From NCBI RefSeq assembly GCF_000424265.1, contig NZ_KE384156.1, positions 1,795 through 65,794 on the forward strand: 64,000 nucleotides of DNA, written 5' to 3'. Below the pieces are notes generated by a model. It was not told where the DNA came from. It worked only from the letters and a program-made list of their open reading frames with translations, and searched no databases. Every line of letters begins with the position of its first letter. Position 1 is the stretch's first letter. Position numbers and translations under genes: made by a program. Below are positions 46,280 to 54,325 of this stretch, piece after piece. This stretch comes from Butyrivibrio sp. WCD3002. Lineage in GTDB: Bacteria; Bacillota; Clostridia; Lachnospirales; Lachnospiraceae.

Positions 46280-47278
46280 TTAAATCTTCTCGCCCTTCTG
46301 AACACGAAAACGTATCTGCCAGAATCTCTTCTCCTCCATCATTCTCCTGTACTCAAGAATGTTTTCTCTGATCAGCTGTATGTCATCATTTGGAGCTATC
46401 TCATGCCCCGGTATTACAGGAACAATTCCCGCCGCCAAGGATGCGGTAATTGAGTGATCTCCGCAGCTGATGATATATTCTGGCCTCATCTCTCTTATAG
46501 TTGATAGTATTACGCGAAGCGGTTTTTCCGAGGGCATATCCCCTGTACATTGGAAAAATGGCACGGATAATCCTCTTATGAAAACACTGTTGGAATTATC
46601 CAGAAACTGTAATGAATTATGTCCTTCTATCCCAAAAAGCGGAACCACGTTACTGACGGGAAGAAGGTCGTTTGTATTAATTATCATAACATTCTGACAC
46701 ATACTTACAAGGACTTCCTGCGCAATAAGATTTGTCAGGTGAGTTTCCTTGTGAGTATCGGTAAGATACTGCTGTGTCAAAATAACTACCTGTCCGCAGT
46801 TTCTATCACGGAGCTTAACAAAATCACCGAGATTTCCAACCAGATCCGCATAGTATCTCTTGCTTCTAAGATAGATATTGTGGAACATTCTGTCGGACTC
46901 GGCCGATATGATCTGCGGCTTAAGGTATGAAATATACCTTGTCTGCATCAAAAGGAAAAACCTGTATCTCTCCTCGATACGGATTCCCTCTATATAATGC
47001 ATAAGCTGCATAAAATATTCTCTGCTCTCTGTAAGTCTTACCATCAGATGCAGATATGCCACATGTCTTAGCATATCTGCCATGGTCTCTCTTGGAAAGA
47101 AATACATGTTCCTGCGAAGTCTCTCTGCCAGCTCCTTCTTCCCCTCGGGAGAAAGGGCACCGCTTATGATCCTTGCACCAATCTGTAACATCTCATCAAA
47201 ATATTCGGTGATATCTTCGCTTGAGAGAATATCTAGTATTCTGTTTTCATATTCCCTTACAATCGGAAGCTCATTCAC
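46280..47278 (-). CDS. Glycosyltransferase-like protein of the flagellar cluster
   Basis: A 332-residue soluble protein. The N-terminal ~130 residues are helical. The rest looks like a GT-B Rossmann region: VVILTQQYLTDTHKETHLTN, then VMIINTNDLLP and EYIISCGDHSITASLAAGIV, then VIPG. The TQQ...H...INT pattern recalls protein O/N-glucosyltransferases of the HMW1C kind, but the C-terminal nucleotide-binding half seems missing. It lies between the FliD/FliS/chaperone genes and fliW copy 1. A flagellin-modifying or helper role is inferred. Not firmly identified. Confidence 0.55.
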   Translation of the reverse strand: MNELPIVREYENRILDILSSEDITEYFDEMLQIGARIISGALSPEGKKELAERLRRNMYFFPRETMADMLRHVAYLHLMVRLTESREYFMQLMHYIEGIRIEERYRFFLLMQTRYISYLKPQIISAESDRMFHNIYLRSKRYYADLVGNLGDFVKLRDRNCGQVVILTQQYLTDTHKETHLTNLIAQEVLVSMCQNVMIINTNDLLPVSNVVPLFGIEGHNSLQFLDNSNSVFIRGLSVPFFQCTGDMPSEKPLRVILSTIREMRPEYIISCGDHSITASLAAGIVPVIPGHEIAPNDDIQLIRENILEYRRMMEEKRFWQIRFRVQKGEKI

Positions 47279-47339
47279 TTAGAAACCTCACTCCAGTGAA
47301 GCTGTTCTTGGATCTTCAGGGCTGTCTAAACTCGCTTCA

Positions 47340-47819
47340 CTAGTTCTTTGTGTCGTAGAACTGAGGCGGCGTGATATTTGACTTATTCATTGTCAGGTAA
47401 TAGTCCAGTGCTGCTTTAGAGGATTTGCGCTTGGTATTTATCTGCTCCCTTGATTTGCTCACATGTGTGGCAACAAGATTTCTGTTACGCAATTCCCCTA
47501 CTTCTATAGAGTTTGACAGGTCAGTTATCCTTCGAATTTTATCCTGATAAATATGTATCCTGTCCTTATATTTTTCTCTATTATTATCAAGTTCTTCTTT
47601 TACTCTGGCAAAAACAGTCTCGAAGCCATCATTCAGGCTTTCGATTCGCTTTATCAGTTCACTTTTACGGTTGAGTGTCTCGTCAAAACCTTCTTCATCA
47701 AAACCCTCTTCGTTTTCAAGTATGTTTTTCTGAACCAGATTCTCCTTTTCGATTTCTTCAAGAACTGCAATTTTCTGATCCAGACTTTCCTCCAGCATAT
47801 CCAGATAAGACTCTGTCAT
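47340..47819 (-). CDS. FlgN/FliT-like coiled-coil export chaperone
   Basis: A 159-residue all-helical protein with long coiled coils (MLEESLDQKIAVLEEIEKEN, then IKRIESLNDGFETVFARVKE) and a tail ending PPQFYDTKN. It lies 42 nt after fliS, the usual place for FliT. Fold, size and position suggest a chaperone for a late flagellar export substrate. FliT for FliD is the most likely match. Sequence alone does not settle FliT against FlgN. Confidence 0.6.
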   Translation of the reverse strand: MTESYLDMLEESLDQKIAVLEEIEKENLVQKNILENEEGFDEEGFDETLNRKSELIKRIESLNDGFETVFARVKEELDNNREKYKDRIHIYQDKIRRITDLSNSIEVGELRNRNLVATHVSKSREQINTKRKSSKAALDYYLTMNKSNITPPQFYDTKN

Positions 47820-47861
47820 CTCTCTTTTCCCCCACTACTGTGTATTGTTTTTTATTTTACC

Positions 47862-48296
47862 TTAGGCCGGTGCAACCCCCTGCGGCACCGGTGCCGGCAT
47901 CTGTCCCCTTGCAATCTTCATTGCATCTGCCCAGGTATCTCTCATGGTATGAAGGTGCTTATTAACCTCATTCATGATTTCTAAGGACTCTTCTCTGTGG
48001 ACATCAGCTTCTACCAGCCTCTTCATAAGATAATTGTAAACATTTTCAAAATCCTTGGCTACAGGATACTTCATATCAAGTGTGTTATTCAGGTAATCAA
48101 TTATATTTTCAACCTTAAGAAGATATGTGGTGAATTTCCTCTCATCCTCGCTCTCAAGTCCCATAATTGCAATATTGCAGAATTTAATAGCGCCGTCGTA
48201 AAGCATAAGAGTCAGCTCTTCAGGCTTTGCCATCTGTATCTTTGTATTCTGGTATTGATTCATCTGCTTAGCGTATGGATTTCTGGCAATAGGCAT
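47862..48296 (-). CDS. fliS: Flagellin export chaperone FliS
   Basis: A 144-residue four-helix protein that holds flagellin C-termini before export. Signatures are NPYAKQMNQYQNTKIQMAKP near the start, LTLMLYDGAIKFCNIA and LLKVENIIDYLNNTLDMKYP. It sits between fliD and the FlgN/FliT-like gene, the standard order. In Bacillus FliS also acts with FliW on flagellin. Confidence 0.95.
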   Translation of the reverse strand: MPIARNPYAKQMNQYQNTKIQMAKPEELTLMLYDGAIKFCNIAIMGLESEDERKFTTYLLKVENIIDYLNNTLDMKYPVAKDFENVYNYLMKRLVEADVHREESLEIMNEVNKHLHTMRDTWADAMKIARGQMPAPVPQGVAPA

Positions 48297-48354
48297 AGAA
48301 TTAACCTCCGTGGTGTGTGCTTAAATAACCATTTCTACATTTCATTTAACAGCA

Positions 48355-50010
48355 TCAGCCTGTTCCAAGCATGCCTGAGAGGGAACTTGTCTGCTCGTTG
48401 AGCTTTGTCATGGCTTTTTCCATCTGAGCAAACTTGTCATAATATTTATCTTCCATCTCGCCAAGCTTATTCTGTGCTTCTTTAAGCTGCGTCTTATAGT
48501 TATCAACCTGTTTCTTCATCTGCTTATCTTCATAAAGAGTGTAAGCACTGGAGAAATCTGTTGACTTCATAAGATCGCCCAGCTTTGAATACATCTCCTG
48601 GGATATATTTTTGAAAAAGTTTCTTACAAGCTCAGGATCCTTTTCTATCTTCAGCTTAAGCTTGTCATCCTCACCGCTGTATTTATCATCGTCCTCATCG
48701 CCATAGATATGCCATTTAGCTCTCTCTGCTTCATCGGCCTCAAAATAACCGGGCGTAGTAATTCTAAAGGACCACATGGATGTCATTACCTTGACTTCCT
48801 TACCGGTCTCTTTGTTGATCTCGATTTCACCGAAGTCATAGGAATTCATCATGATCTTCTTCATTTCAGACATAACTCTGAATATGGTCTGATCCTTGGA
48901 GAGAAGGCCATCTTCGATCTTCTTGTTCCAATCCTCTATCTCTTCTTCTGTCATTTCATCCTTCTGTTCCTTTGTAAGGATGTCATATTCTTTTGCAGAA
49001 TCCGCATTATAAAGTGTATACATCTCACCAATGAGATCGTTATATTCCTTGAGGAAATCCTTTACCATGTTATAAATGCCGCTGGTATCATCCTTTGTGG
49101 AAAGAGAAATATCATTGGCAACCTGCTTGGCTGTTATTGTAAGTCCATTTATATCAAATGTATTGTTATTGGACTTATATTCAACACCATTTAATGTAAT
49201 CTCTGCATCTGATCCTGCGACATGAGTTGAATCATTATTGTTTTCATAATCAAGTCCCAGTGCTTTGACATATCTCATATCACTATGCATAAAATCTATA
49301 TCAAAGCTCTCATCTTCACCGGAATCAGATGATGTTACATATATACGTCCCTGTGTTACATCCAGATTGGCATTAAGAGAATGTCCGCTTTCTGACTTTA
49401 TCTCTTTTATCTTGCTGATTATATCTGCTATTGTTTCTGTCCCGGTAAGTCTGATGTCAACATATTCTCTGTTATCAGCCTCTCCTTCTGCCGGAGCCTT
49501 GCCAAAACGTATCCTGATATTTTCTTTTACGTCCGTATCAGTTATTTCGGGAACAACTACATTACCATCTTCATCCAGTTCTGCTTCCTTATGTACATTA
49601 GGAGTATAGTCAAAACCTGCAATATCTCTTATGGAAGTGGTTGCCTTTAAATCTCCCACACTTGAAGATATCTTGCTTCCGGTGAGATAAGCACTATTGG
49701 CAAGTTTATTTACTGATAATGTCTGATTACTGTTCATTGCCGAAGAGGAGGTCGAAACAGTCACAGCATTTTCGTTTGATACTGATGTGGTCTTTTTTGT
49801 ATAAGATGAATCAAAACGAAGATTACTCAGGGTCTTGTTGTAGAAGTCCACAACCTTCTTGTTGAGTTCCTTCCACTTATCCATCTTCATGTCATGTTTT
49901 TTCTGGTCACTTTTTATCTTATCAACTTTTTTGGACTCAACCTTTGTGAGCTCAGTTATGATGCTCTCTGTATCCAGTCCGGAGGCAAGTCCGGTTATTC
50001 TCATGGTCAT
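48355..50010 (-). CDS. fliD: Flagellar hook-associated protein 2 (filament cap)
   Basis: A 551-residue cap protein. The N-terminal D0/D1 is MRITGLASGLDTESIITELT, the middle domains are acidic and variable, and the C-terminal coiled coil is about 490-551. AAGGAG lies 6 nt before the first ATG. The length is within the normal range. It is read with flaG upstream and fliS downstream and should share the sigma-28 promoter and CsrA-type leader of flaG. Confidence 0.95.
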   Translation of the reverse strand: MTMRITGLASGLDTESIITELTKVESKKVDKIKSDQKKHDMKMDKWKELNKKVVDFYNKTLSNLRFDSSYTKKTTSVSNENAVTVSTSSSAMNSNQTLSVNKLANSAYLTGSKISSSVGDLKATTSIRDIAGFDYTPNVHKEAELDEDGNVVVPEITDTDVKENIRIRFGKAPAEGEADNREYVDIRLTGTETIADIISKIKEIKSESGHSLNANLDVTQGRIYVTSSDSGEDESFDIDFMHSDMRYVKALGLDYENNNDSTHVAGSDAEITLNGVEYKSNNNTFDINGLTITAKQVANDISLSTKDDTSGIYNMVKDFLKEYNDLIGEMYTLYNADSAKEYDILTKEQKDEMTEEEIEDWNKKIEDGLLSKDQTIFRVMSEMKKIMMNSYDFGEIEINKETGKEVKVMTSMWSFRITTPGYFEADEAERAKWHIYGDEDDDKYSGEDDKLKLKIEKDPELVRNFFKNISQEMYSKLGDLMKSTDFSSAYTLYEDKQMKKQVDNYKTQLKEAQNKLGEMEDKYYDKFAQMEKAMTKLNEQTSSLSGMLGTG

Positions 50011-50097
50011 AAGCTGCTCCTTTCTATGGGTTTTTTGCCTTATTTAAGCGCAAAATACCCCTTGCACTAAAAAACGTACTTTCAGAAAAGCTCGTTA

Positions 50098-50562
50098 TTA
50101 ACCTCTTTCATCGACCATAAGGCCGGCAAGCTCCCAGGCTTTTGCTATCATATCAAGAGTCTTTTCAGGCGGCAGCTCTTTAATAGTCTTCTTCGTGGTC
50201 TTATCGACGATCTTGATCGTGATACGGTTGGTATCCTCGTGGATTCCAAAGACTGCCTCAGAGTTGTTGAACATCTTCTTGTTCATCTCGCTGATAGCTT
50301 CCTTGACGCGCTTATTTTCCGCATCAATCTGTTCCTTGGTTCTTTCCTGCCTTGTAGGAGTAAAGCTAAAACCATTTTCCTCACTCTGCTGAGTGTCAGG
50401 CTTTGGTGCCGAAGCGCTCTGAGCAGACTGTGTTCCCACAGCCACATCGGGATGCTCCTGTCCCTGTACACCTGCTTCAACGGCCTGCGTAGCTCTCTCC
50501 TGCTTTTGGATTTCGGGGATCTGCGATACAGCTCCCACATTGCTAATAGCTTCCATAGCCAT
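50098..50562 (-). CDS. flaG: FlaG family protein
   Basis: The start is set at 50562 (MAMEAISNVG) because AAGGAGG lies 8 nt upstream; a GTG 3 codons earlier overlaps that site. The 154-residue protein has a disordered Gln/Glu/Ser-rich first half. A conserved FlaG domain follows (about 85-154: IHEDTNRITIKIVDKTTKKT, then IKELPPEKTLDMIAKAWELA). FlaG genes sit before fliD and affect filament length. It has its own sigma-28 promoter. Confidence 0.9.
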   Translation of the reverse strand: MAMEAISNVGAVSQIPEIQKQERATQAVEAGVQGQEHPDVAVGTQSAQSASAPKPDTQQSEENGFSFTPTRQERTKEQIDAENKRVKEAISEMNKKMFNNSEAVFGIHEDTNRITIKIVDKTTKKTIKELPPEKTLDMIAKAWELAGLMVDERG

Positions 50563-50590
50563 CTCTTTCACCTCCTTGTGTCATCCTTAA

Positions 50591-50608
50591 GCGGATATCC
50601 TTATCCGC
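50591..50608 (-). promoter_or_regulatory. Predicted CsrA-binding hairpin, flaG-fliD leader
   Basis: On the minus strand GCGGATAAGGATATCCGC is a 6-bp stem with loop AAGGAT, 29 nt before the flaG ATG. ACAAGGAGG at the ribosome site gives a second GGA. Confidence 0.7.
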
Positions 50609-50666
50609 ACAATTTTGTTTACCCTTCCTACGCATAGTTATGCATAGTTGTAGTCTCTTATCAATT

Positions 50667-50693
50667 ATATCGGATATAAGTATCGTATATTTA
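50667..50693 (-). promoter_or_regulatory. Sigma-28 promoter of flaG-fliD-fliS
   Basis: On the minus strand TAAA, a 15-nt spacer and TCCGATAT, continuing AATTG. It lacks the GGGG block of the flagellin 1 and 2 promoters. Confidence 0.85.
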
Positions 50694-50773
50694 GCTTCTT
50701 ATGAAAATTTAATAAAATGTTTATCCCCGCTAAATAATTATTGACCTTCACCTGCCAGAATAAAGAACCCCGG

Positions 50774-53365
50774 TTAGCTAAGCAGATTCAGAACAGCATT
50801 TGGAGTCTGGTTCGCTTGTGCCATCATGGCCTGTCCTGCCTGGATCAAAATGTTATTTTTGCTGTACTCTACCATTTCGTCGGCCATATCTGTGTCGCGG
50901 AGTCTGCTCTCTGCTGACGTTGTGTTCTCGACAACGTTATCAAGATTTCTTATGGTGTGCTCCATGCGATTTTGAACTGCGCCAAGAAGGGATCTTTGGG
51001 CAGAAACCACGCCCAGGGCATCCTCAATGGCATCCAGAGCATACGTAGCATTTATTCCGCAGTCATCTACCACATTAAGATTTTTGATGCCAAGTCCTGC
51101 TGCGCTCATTGCTCTAATATCAACGCCAATCTTATTAGTCATATCGGCATCTGAGCCTGCATGAATATCGATTCTAAGATCTTTTTCAATCTTTACACTT
51201 GCTCTGTCCAGCGTGAATCTCACAAGAGAGCTTTCATTATTTGGGTCAAGAAGAAAGTCTGCTGCCATTGTCACACTATCTACGATATCGTTGCCATCCT
51301 TATCGTAGGCAACTGCCCTGCTTTCGGTAGCACCTATGCTGCTTGCCTTTTCAAGCTCCTTGGCAATAATCTTGTAGGCTCTTCCCTCAGTTACAATCAG
51401 TGAGTCCTTATCATCATAGCCATCGGCGTCGCTATCCTGCATGGTATAGTAGTCAACGCCCTTGTATGTCACCTTATCTCCGCCCCTTATGACGTCATCA
51501 TCACCAGCTCCGCGCGCCGTAACATTAGTCTGCTGATCCTCGCCGTAGGCTATGCATATAGCCTGTCTGTAATATGTACTCTCAGCCGTATACTCAGCGC
51601 CGTCCACGTTAATCAGGGTACCGGTTATGGTATTTTCATCATATTCACTATCCCCGTAGCTGCTTATTCTGGTCTTTACAGTATCAAGATTGTAGCTTCT
51701 AAGGGCATAGGTACTCCCGCCTATGGTAACGCTTGTTGTAGCCTGACTTCCCTCGCCGACACCGGCACTTTGTATGTAGCTTCTGACAGTGGCCGCATTA
51801 TAATCCCGGACCGTATACTGACTTGTTCCTGACGCTCCTGTTATGGATACGCCCGTTCCGTTTCCTGAACTGTTTATATCGCTTCTAAGCTGCGCTATTG
51901 TCTTTACCTGGGATTCAGCAAGGTATTTGCCGCTGCCGTTTATCAAAACCTCAGTATCATCCGCAACTGAGCCAAGGGCGCTTTGAACATCAGCAATACT
52001 GCGCTCCTCCAAAAGATAGGTATTTGCTCCTATCCTGACTGTAGAATCATAGTCAAGGCCGTTAATTAATGTTCCCATATCGCTTAGATTTATCTGAGCA
52101 GGCACAGCCGTTACATCAACTGTCTCACTGTCACTTATTACCTGATAGTTAGTTGTAACCCCGGTATTTTTATCCTTTACCGCAACCGAAGCAGGCAGAG
52201 CTTCACTTCCAAGAGTATTTATCACGTTGCCTTTTGTTTCCGCAGCTGCACTTCCACTCCTAAGGGTATAGGTTCTGCCGTTATAGGATACGCTATTTGC
52301 AGAAGCGGCAAGACCTGCAATATCACTTTTAAGTGTTGCCACGTAGCCGTTTGCATTCTTTAGATTATAGGTGGTTCCGCCGATGGTCACATTGTAGGTA
52401 TTACTATTGATCGCGCCGGCTATATTAGTTCTAAGCTCTGCTCTGTAACCTCCGCTTAAAAGGGTGTAAGTACCGCTATGTCCATTATTATCACCGGAAA
52501 TAGTCACGGAATCTGTTGATGACGTAACCTTGGATGCCACATCATTTCTTAATGTAGCTGTTCCATAGGAATCTATAAGGCTGTATACTTCTGTACCTCC
52601 ATCCACCGTAACTCTTCTTGTGGATGTGCCGATCCTGTCTGCAATCCATGAGGACTGCCTTGCCTCTGCCCCATTTCCTGATGAACCGGTCGCAAGATCA
52701 ATTATGTGATAGACGTTAGTGTCGTTGATAACTACCGTATCTCCGGCTTCACCTGTTGTATTGATAATATTTTGAACATCTGCCTTTCCTGTTCCTATGG
52801 TATATATCCGACCGGCTATCATGCACTCTGATCCGGTATTTAGCCTCTTTATGGTAACCGCGCCTCTTGATGGTCCATCGGTACAATTTGATACTATTCC
52901 GCCAAGTCCTGCATCATGTAAATTCAGATAATCTATCCTGCTTCCGGAGCCTCCCTTTAGAAGATAGGTTTCGTTGAATTTTGTAGATTCCGATACTCTG
53001 TCTATTTCTGTGAGTATCTGATTTACCTCGGCTTGTATAGCCTCTCTGTCGCTTACTGATTCCGTCTCATTTGCTGCCTGTACTGCAAGCTCTGTCATTC
53101 TGTGTAACATGTCATGTACTTCTGCAAGAGCTCCCTCTGCCGTCTGAGCCATGGATATTCCGTCATCACTGTTCGTGGATGCGCGGTCAAGGCCTCTTAT
53201 CTGCTTCCTCATCTTCTCACTGATGGAAAGACCGGCAGCATCATCAGCGGCCCTATTAATCCGATAGCCGGATGATAGCTTCTCCGCAGACTTTTTCTGC
53301 TTAGATGATGTAATTGTAAGCATTCTTGCTGCATTCATAGATGCAAAATTGTGCTGAATGACCAT
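50774..53365 (-). CDS. fliC: Flagellin 3, very long with repeat-built middle
   Basis: The start is set at 53365 (MVIQHNFASMNAARML), where AGAGGTG gives a weak ribosome site. At 863 residues it is almost twice the length of its sisters. The D0/D1 ends are complete (1 to about 145 and about 740-863, ending QANQTPNAVLNLLS). The middle (about 170-600) consists of some 11 divergent units of 33-40 residues with the pattern V-x-I-x-G-x-x-Y-x-L, then R-x-x-I. It has a sigma-28 promoter with a leader of about 31 nt and no CsrA-type hairpin. It may be a minor or sheath-like filament protein; that is inference. Confidence 0.95.
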   Translation of the reverse strand: MVIQHNFASMNAARMLTITSSKQKKSAEKLSSGYRINRAADDAAGLSISEKMRKQIRGLDRASTNSDDGISMAQTAEGALAEVHDMLHRMTELAVQAANETESVSDREAIQAEVNQILTEIDRVSESTKFNETYLLKGGSGSRIDYLNLHDAGLGGIVSNCTDGPSRGAVTIKRLNTGSECMIAGRIYTIGTGKADVQNIINTTGEAGDTVVINDTNVYHIIDLATGSSGNGAEARQSSWIADRIGTSTRRVTVDGGTEVYSLIDSYGTATLRNDVASKVTSSTDSVTISGDNNGHSGTYTLLSGGYRAELRTNIAGAINSNTYNVTIGGTTYNLKNANGYVATLKSDIAGLAASANSVSYNGRTYTLRSGSAAAETKGNVINTLGSEALPASVAVKDKNTGVTTNYQVISDSETVDVTAVPAQINLSDMGTLINGLDYDSTVRIGANTYLLEERSIADVQSALGSVADDTEVLINGSGKYLAESQVKTIAQLRSDINSSGNGTGVSITGASGTSQYTVRDYNAATVRSYIQSAGVGEGSQATTSVTIGGSTYALRSYNLDTVKTRISSYGDSEYDENTITGTLINVDGAEYTAESTYYRQAICIAYGEDQQTNVTARGAGDDDVIRGGDKVTYKGVDYYTMQDSDADGYDDKDSLIVTEGRAYKIIAKELEKASSIGATESRAVAYDKDGNDIVDSVTMAADFLLDPNNESSLVRFTLDRASVKIEKDLRIDIHAGSDADMTNKIGVDIRAMSAAGLGIKNLNVVDDCGINATYALDAIEDALGVVSAQRSLLGAVQNRMEHTIRNLDNVVENTTSAESRLRDTDMADEMVEYSKNNILIQAGQAMMAQANQTPNAVLNLLS
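51566..52855 (-). repeat. Degenerate protein-level tandem repeat within flagellin 3
   Basis: Units begin near residues 171, 211, 252, 287, 326, 359, 443, 473, 506, 546 and 583. Examples of the core are SVTIGGSTYALRS, NVTIGGTTYNLKN and TVRIGANTYLLEE. Spacing is 33-40 residues in most of the tract. DNA identity between units is low, so the expansion is old. Confidence 0.7.
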
Positions 53366-53402
53366 ACAAACACCTCTGAAAAATGACATAGTTACATTAT
53401 CT

Positions 53403-53430
53403 ATATCGGTCATATCAATTCAAAACCTTA
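53403..53430 (-). promoter_or_regulatory. Sigma-28 type promoter of flagellin 3
   Basis: On the minus strand TAAG, a 16-nt spacer and ACCGATAT. The spacer is one longer than in the other copies. It lies directly after the csrA terminator. Confidence 0.65.
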
Positions 53431-53443
53431 AATCCACACAAAT

Positions 53444-53480
53444 GAAAAAAAGAGCTTTGTGGATTAAATCCTCAAAGCTC
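53444..53480 (-). terminator. Terminator of the flgM-to-csrA run
   Basis: GAGCTTTG pairs with CAAAGCTC, with an inner GGATT/AATCC pairing. Seven Ts follow on the minus strand. It lies 25 nt after the csrA stop. Confidence 0.9.
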
Positions 53481-53504
53481 TCATTAGTTCTGATATTATT
53501 CTGT

Positions 53505-53723
53505 TTATTTAAGAAGATCGGCAAGTGCGGAAATTCCATCCACATTTGTTGCTGCTTCGTTCTCAGCCTGAATCTGGAGATAAACCTCCTTACGATAGAT
53601 CGGAACCTCCTTTGGAGCAGCTATTCCGATTTTTACCTGGTCTCCCCTGATATCAAGTATTGTAATCTCTATATTGTTATTAACGATGATCGACTCGTTC
53701 TTTTTTCTTGATAATGCTAACAT
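53505..53723 (-). CDS. csrA: Carbon storage regulator CsrA
   Basis: The start is set at 53723 (MLALSRKKNESIIV) behind GAGGG; a GTG two codons earlier is less well placed. The 72-residue RNA-binding protein has the five-strand core, including IEITILDIRGDQVKIGIAAP and EVPIYRKEVY. It binds GGA hairpins to block translation of flagellin mRNA. It follows fliW by 52 nt, the known CsrA-FliW module. Likely targets are the three hairpin leaders in this window. Confidence 0.95.
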   Translation of the reverse strand: MLALSRKKNESIIVNNNIEITILDIRGDQVKIGIAAPKEVPIYRKEVYLQIQAENEAATNVDGISALADLLK

Positions 53724-53775
53724 ATTCACCCTCTTTTCTTATTTTTCTACCTTTTCCCCTCGCAGATACAACTTA

Positions 53776-54243
53776 TTACTTATTGGCATTAGCCTGTTCT
53801 TTCTGCTTCTGTAGATAATCGTATATAGGGTATTTTACAGGATAATCATCGTCGTCAATAATTACCTGAGCAGCAACGCAGCTGTTGGAATTGATAATAA
53901 TGGGTCCCTTAAGATTAACCGTCATCTTGGTAAGATCATGAGGTACTGTAACAGTAACAAGCACCAGCATATCCTCATCAGCCATGGGAAGAAGATCCTG
54001 AATGACATCCTCTCCTACCACAGGATTAAAATCAGGCTTTACATAAAGCGGATCCATTACCGGCATTGCAAAAACCGGATCATCCAATGACTGCAACCAT
54101 CTGATCGCATTTGAATCCTTGTCCTTATCATGCATAAGAGCAAACTGAGTCATATCGGGAAAACCGATAATACCCTTCGGAAATGTTATGATCTTGTCAT
54201 CTTCAATCTCAATTTCTCCGAAAATCCTGGTTATTAATTTCAT
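53776..54243 (-). CDS. fliW: Flagellar assembly factor FliW, copy 2 (next to csrA)
   Basis: A 155-residue FliW: RIFGEIEIEDDKIITFPKGI, then IGFPDMTQFALMHDKDKDSN, LVLVTVTVPHD and NLKGPIIIN, with a charged tail ending KQKEQANANK. GGAGGGG precedes the ATG. As the canonical partner of csrA it should bind CsrA allosterically and be titrated by flagellin. A paralogue lies at 45779-46234, which shows a distinct acidic pattern (LLEPLTDKNLLIL against LLPMADEDMLVL). Confidence 0.93.
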   Translation of the reverse strand: MKLITRIFGEIEIEDDKIITFPKGIIGFPDMTQFALMHDKDKDSNAIRWLQSLDDPVFAMPVMDPLYVKPDFNPVVGEDVIQDLLPMADEDMLVLVTVTVPHDLTKMTVNLKGPIIINSNSCVAAQVIIDDDDYPVKYPIYDYLQKQKEQANANK

Positions 54244-54325
54244 TTTGATACCCCTCCATATCGAAATGTGAGCAGTAAAAATACCTACTATTTATTGTAG
54301 TAAAGTTAGCGATTTTTAGCAAGGA

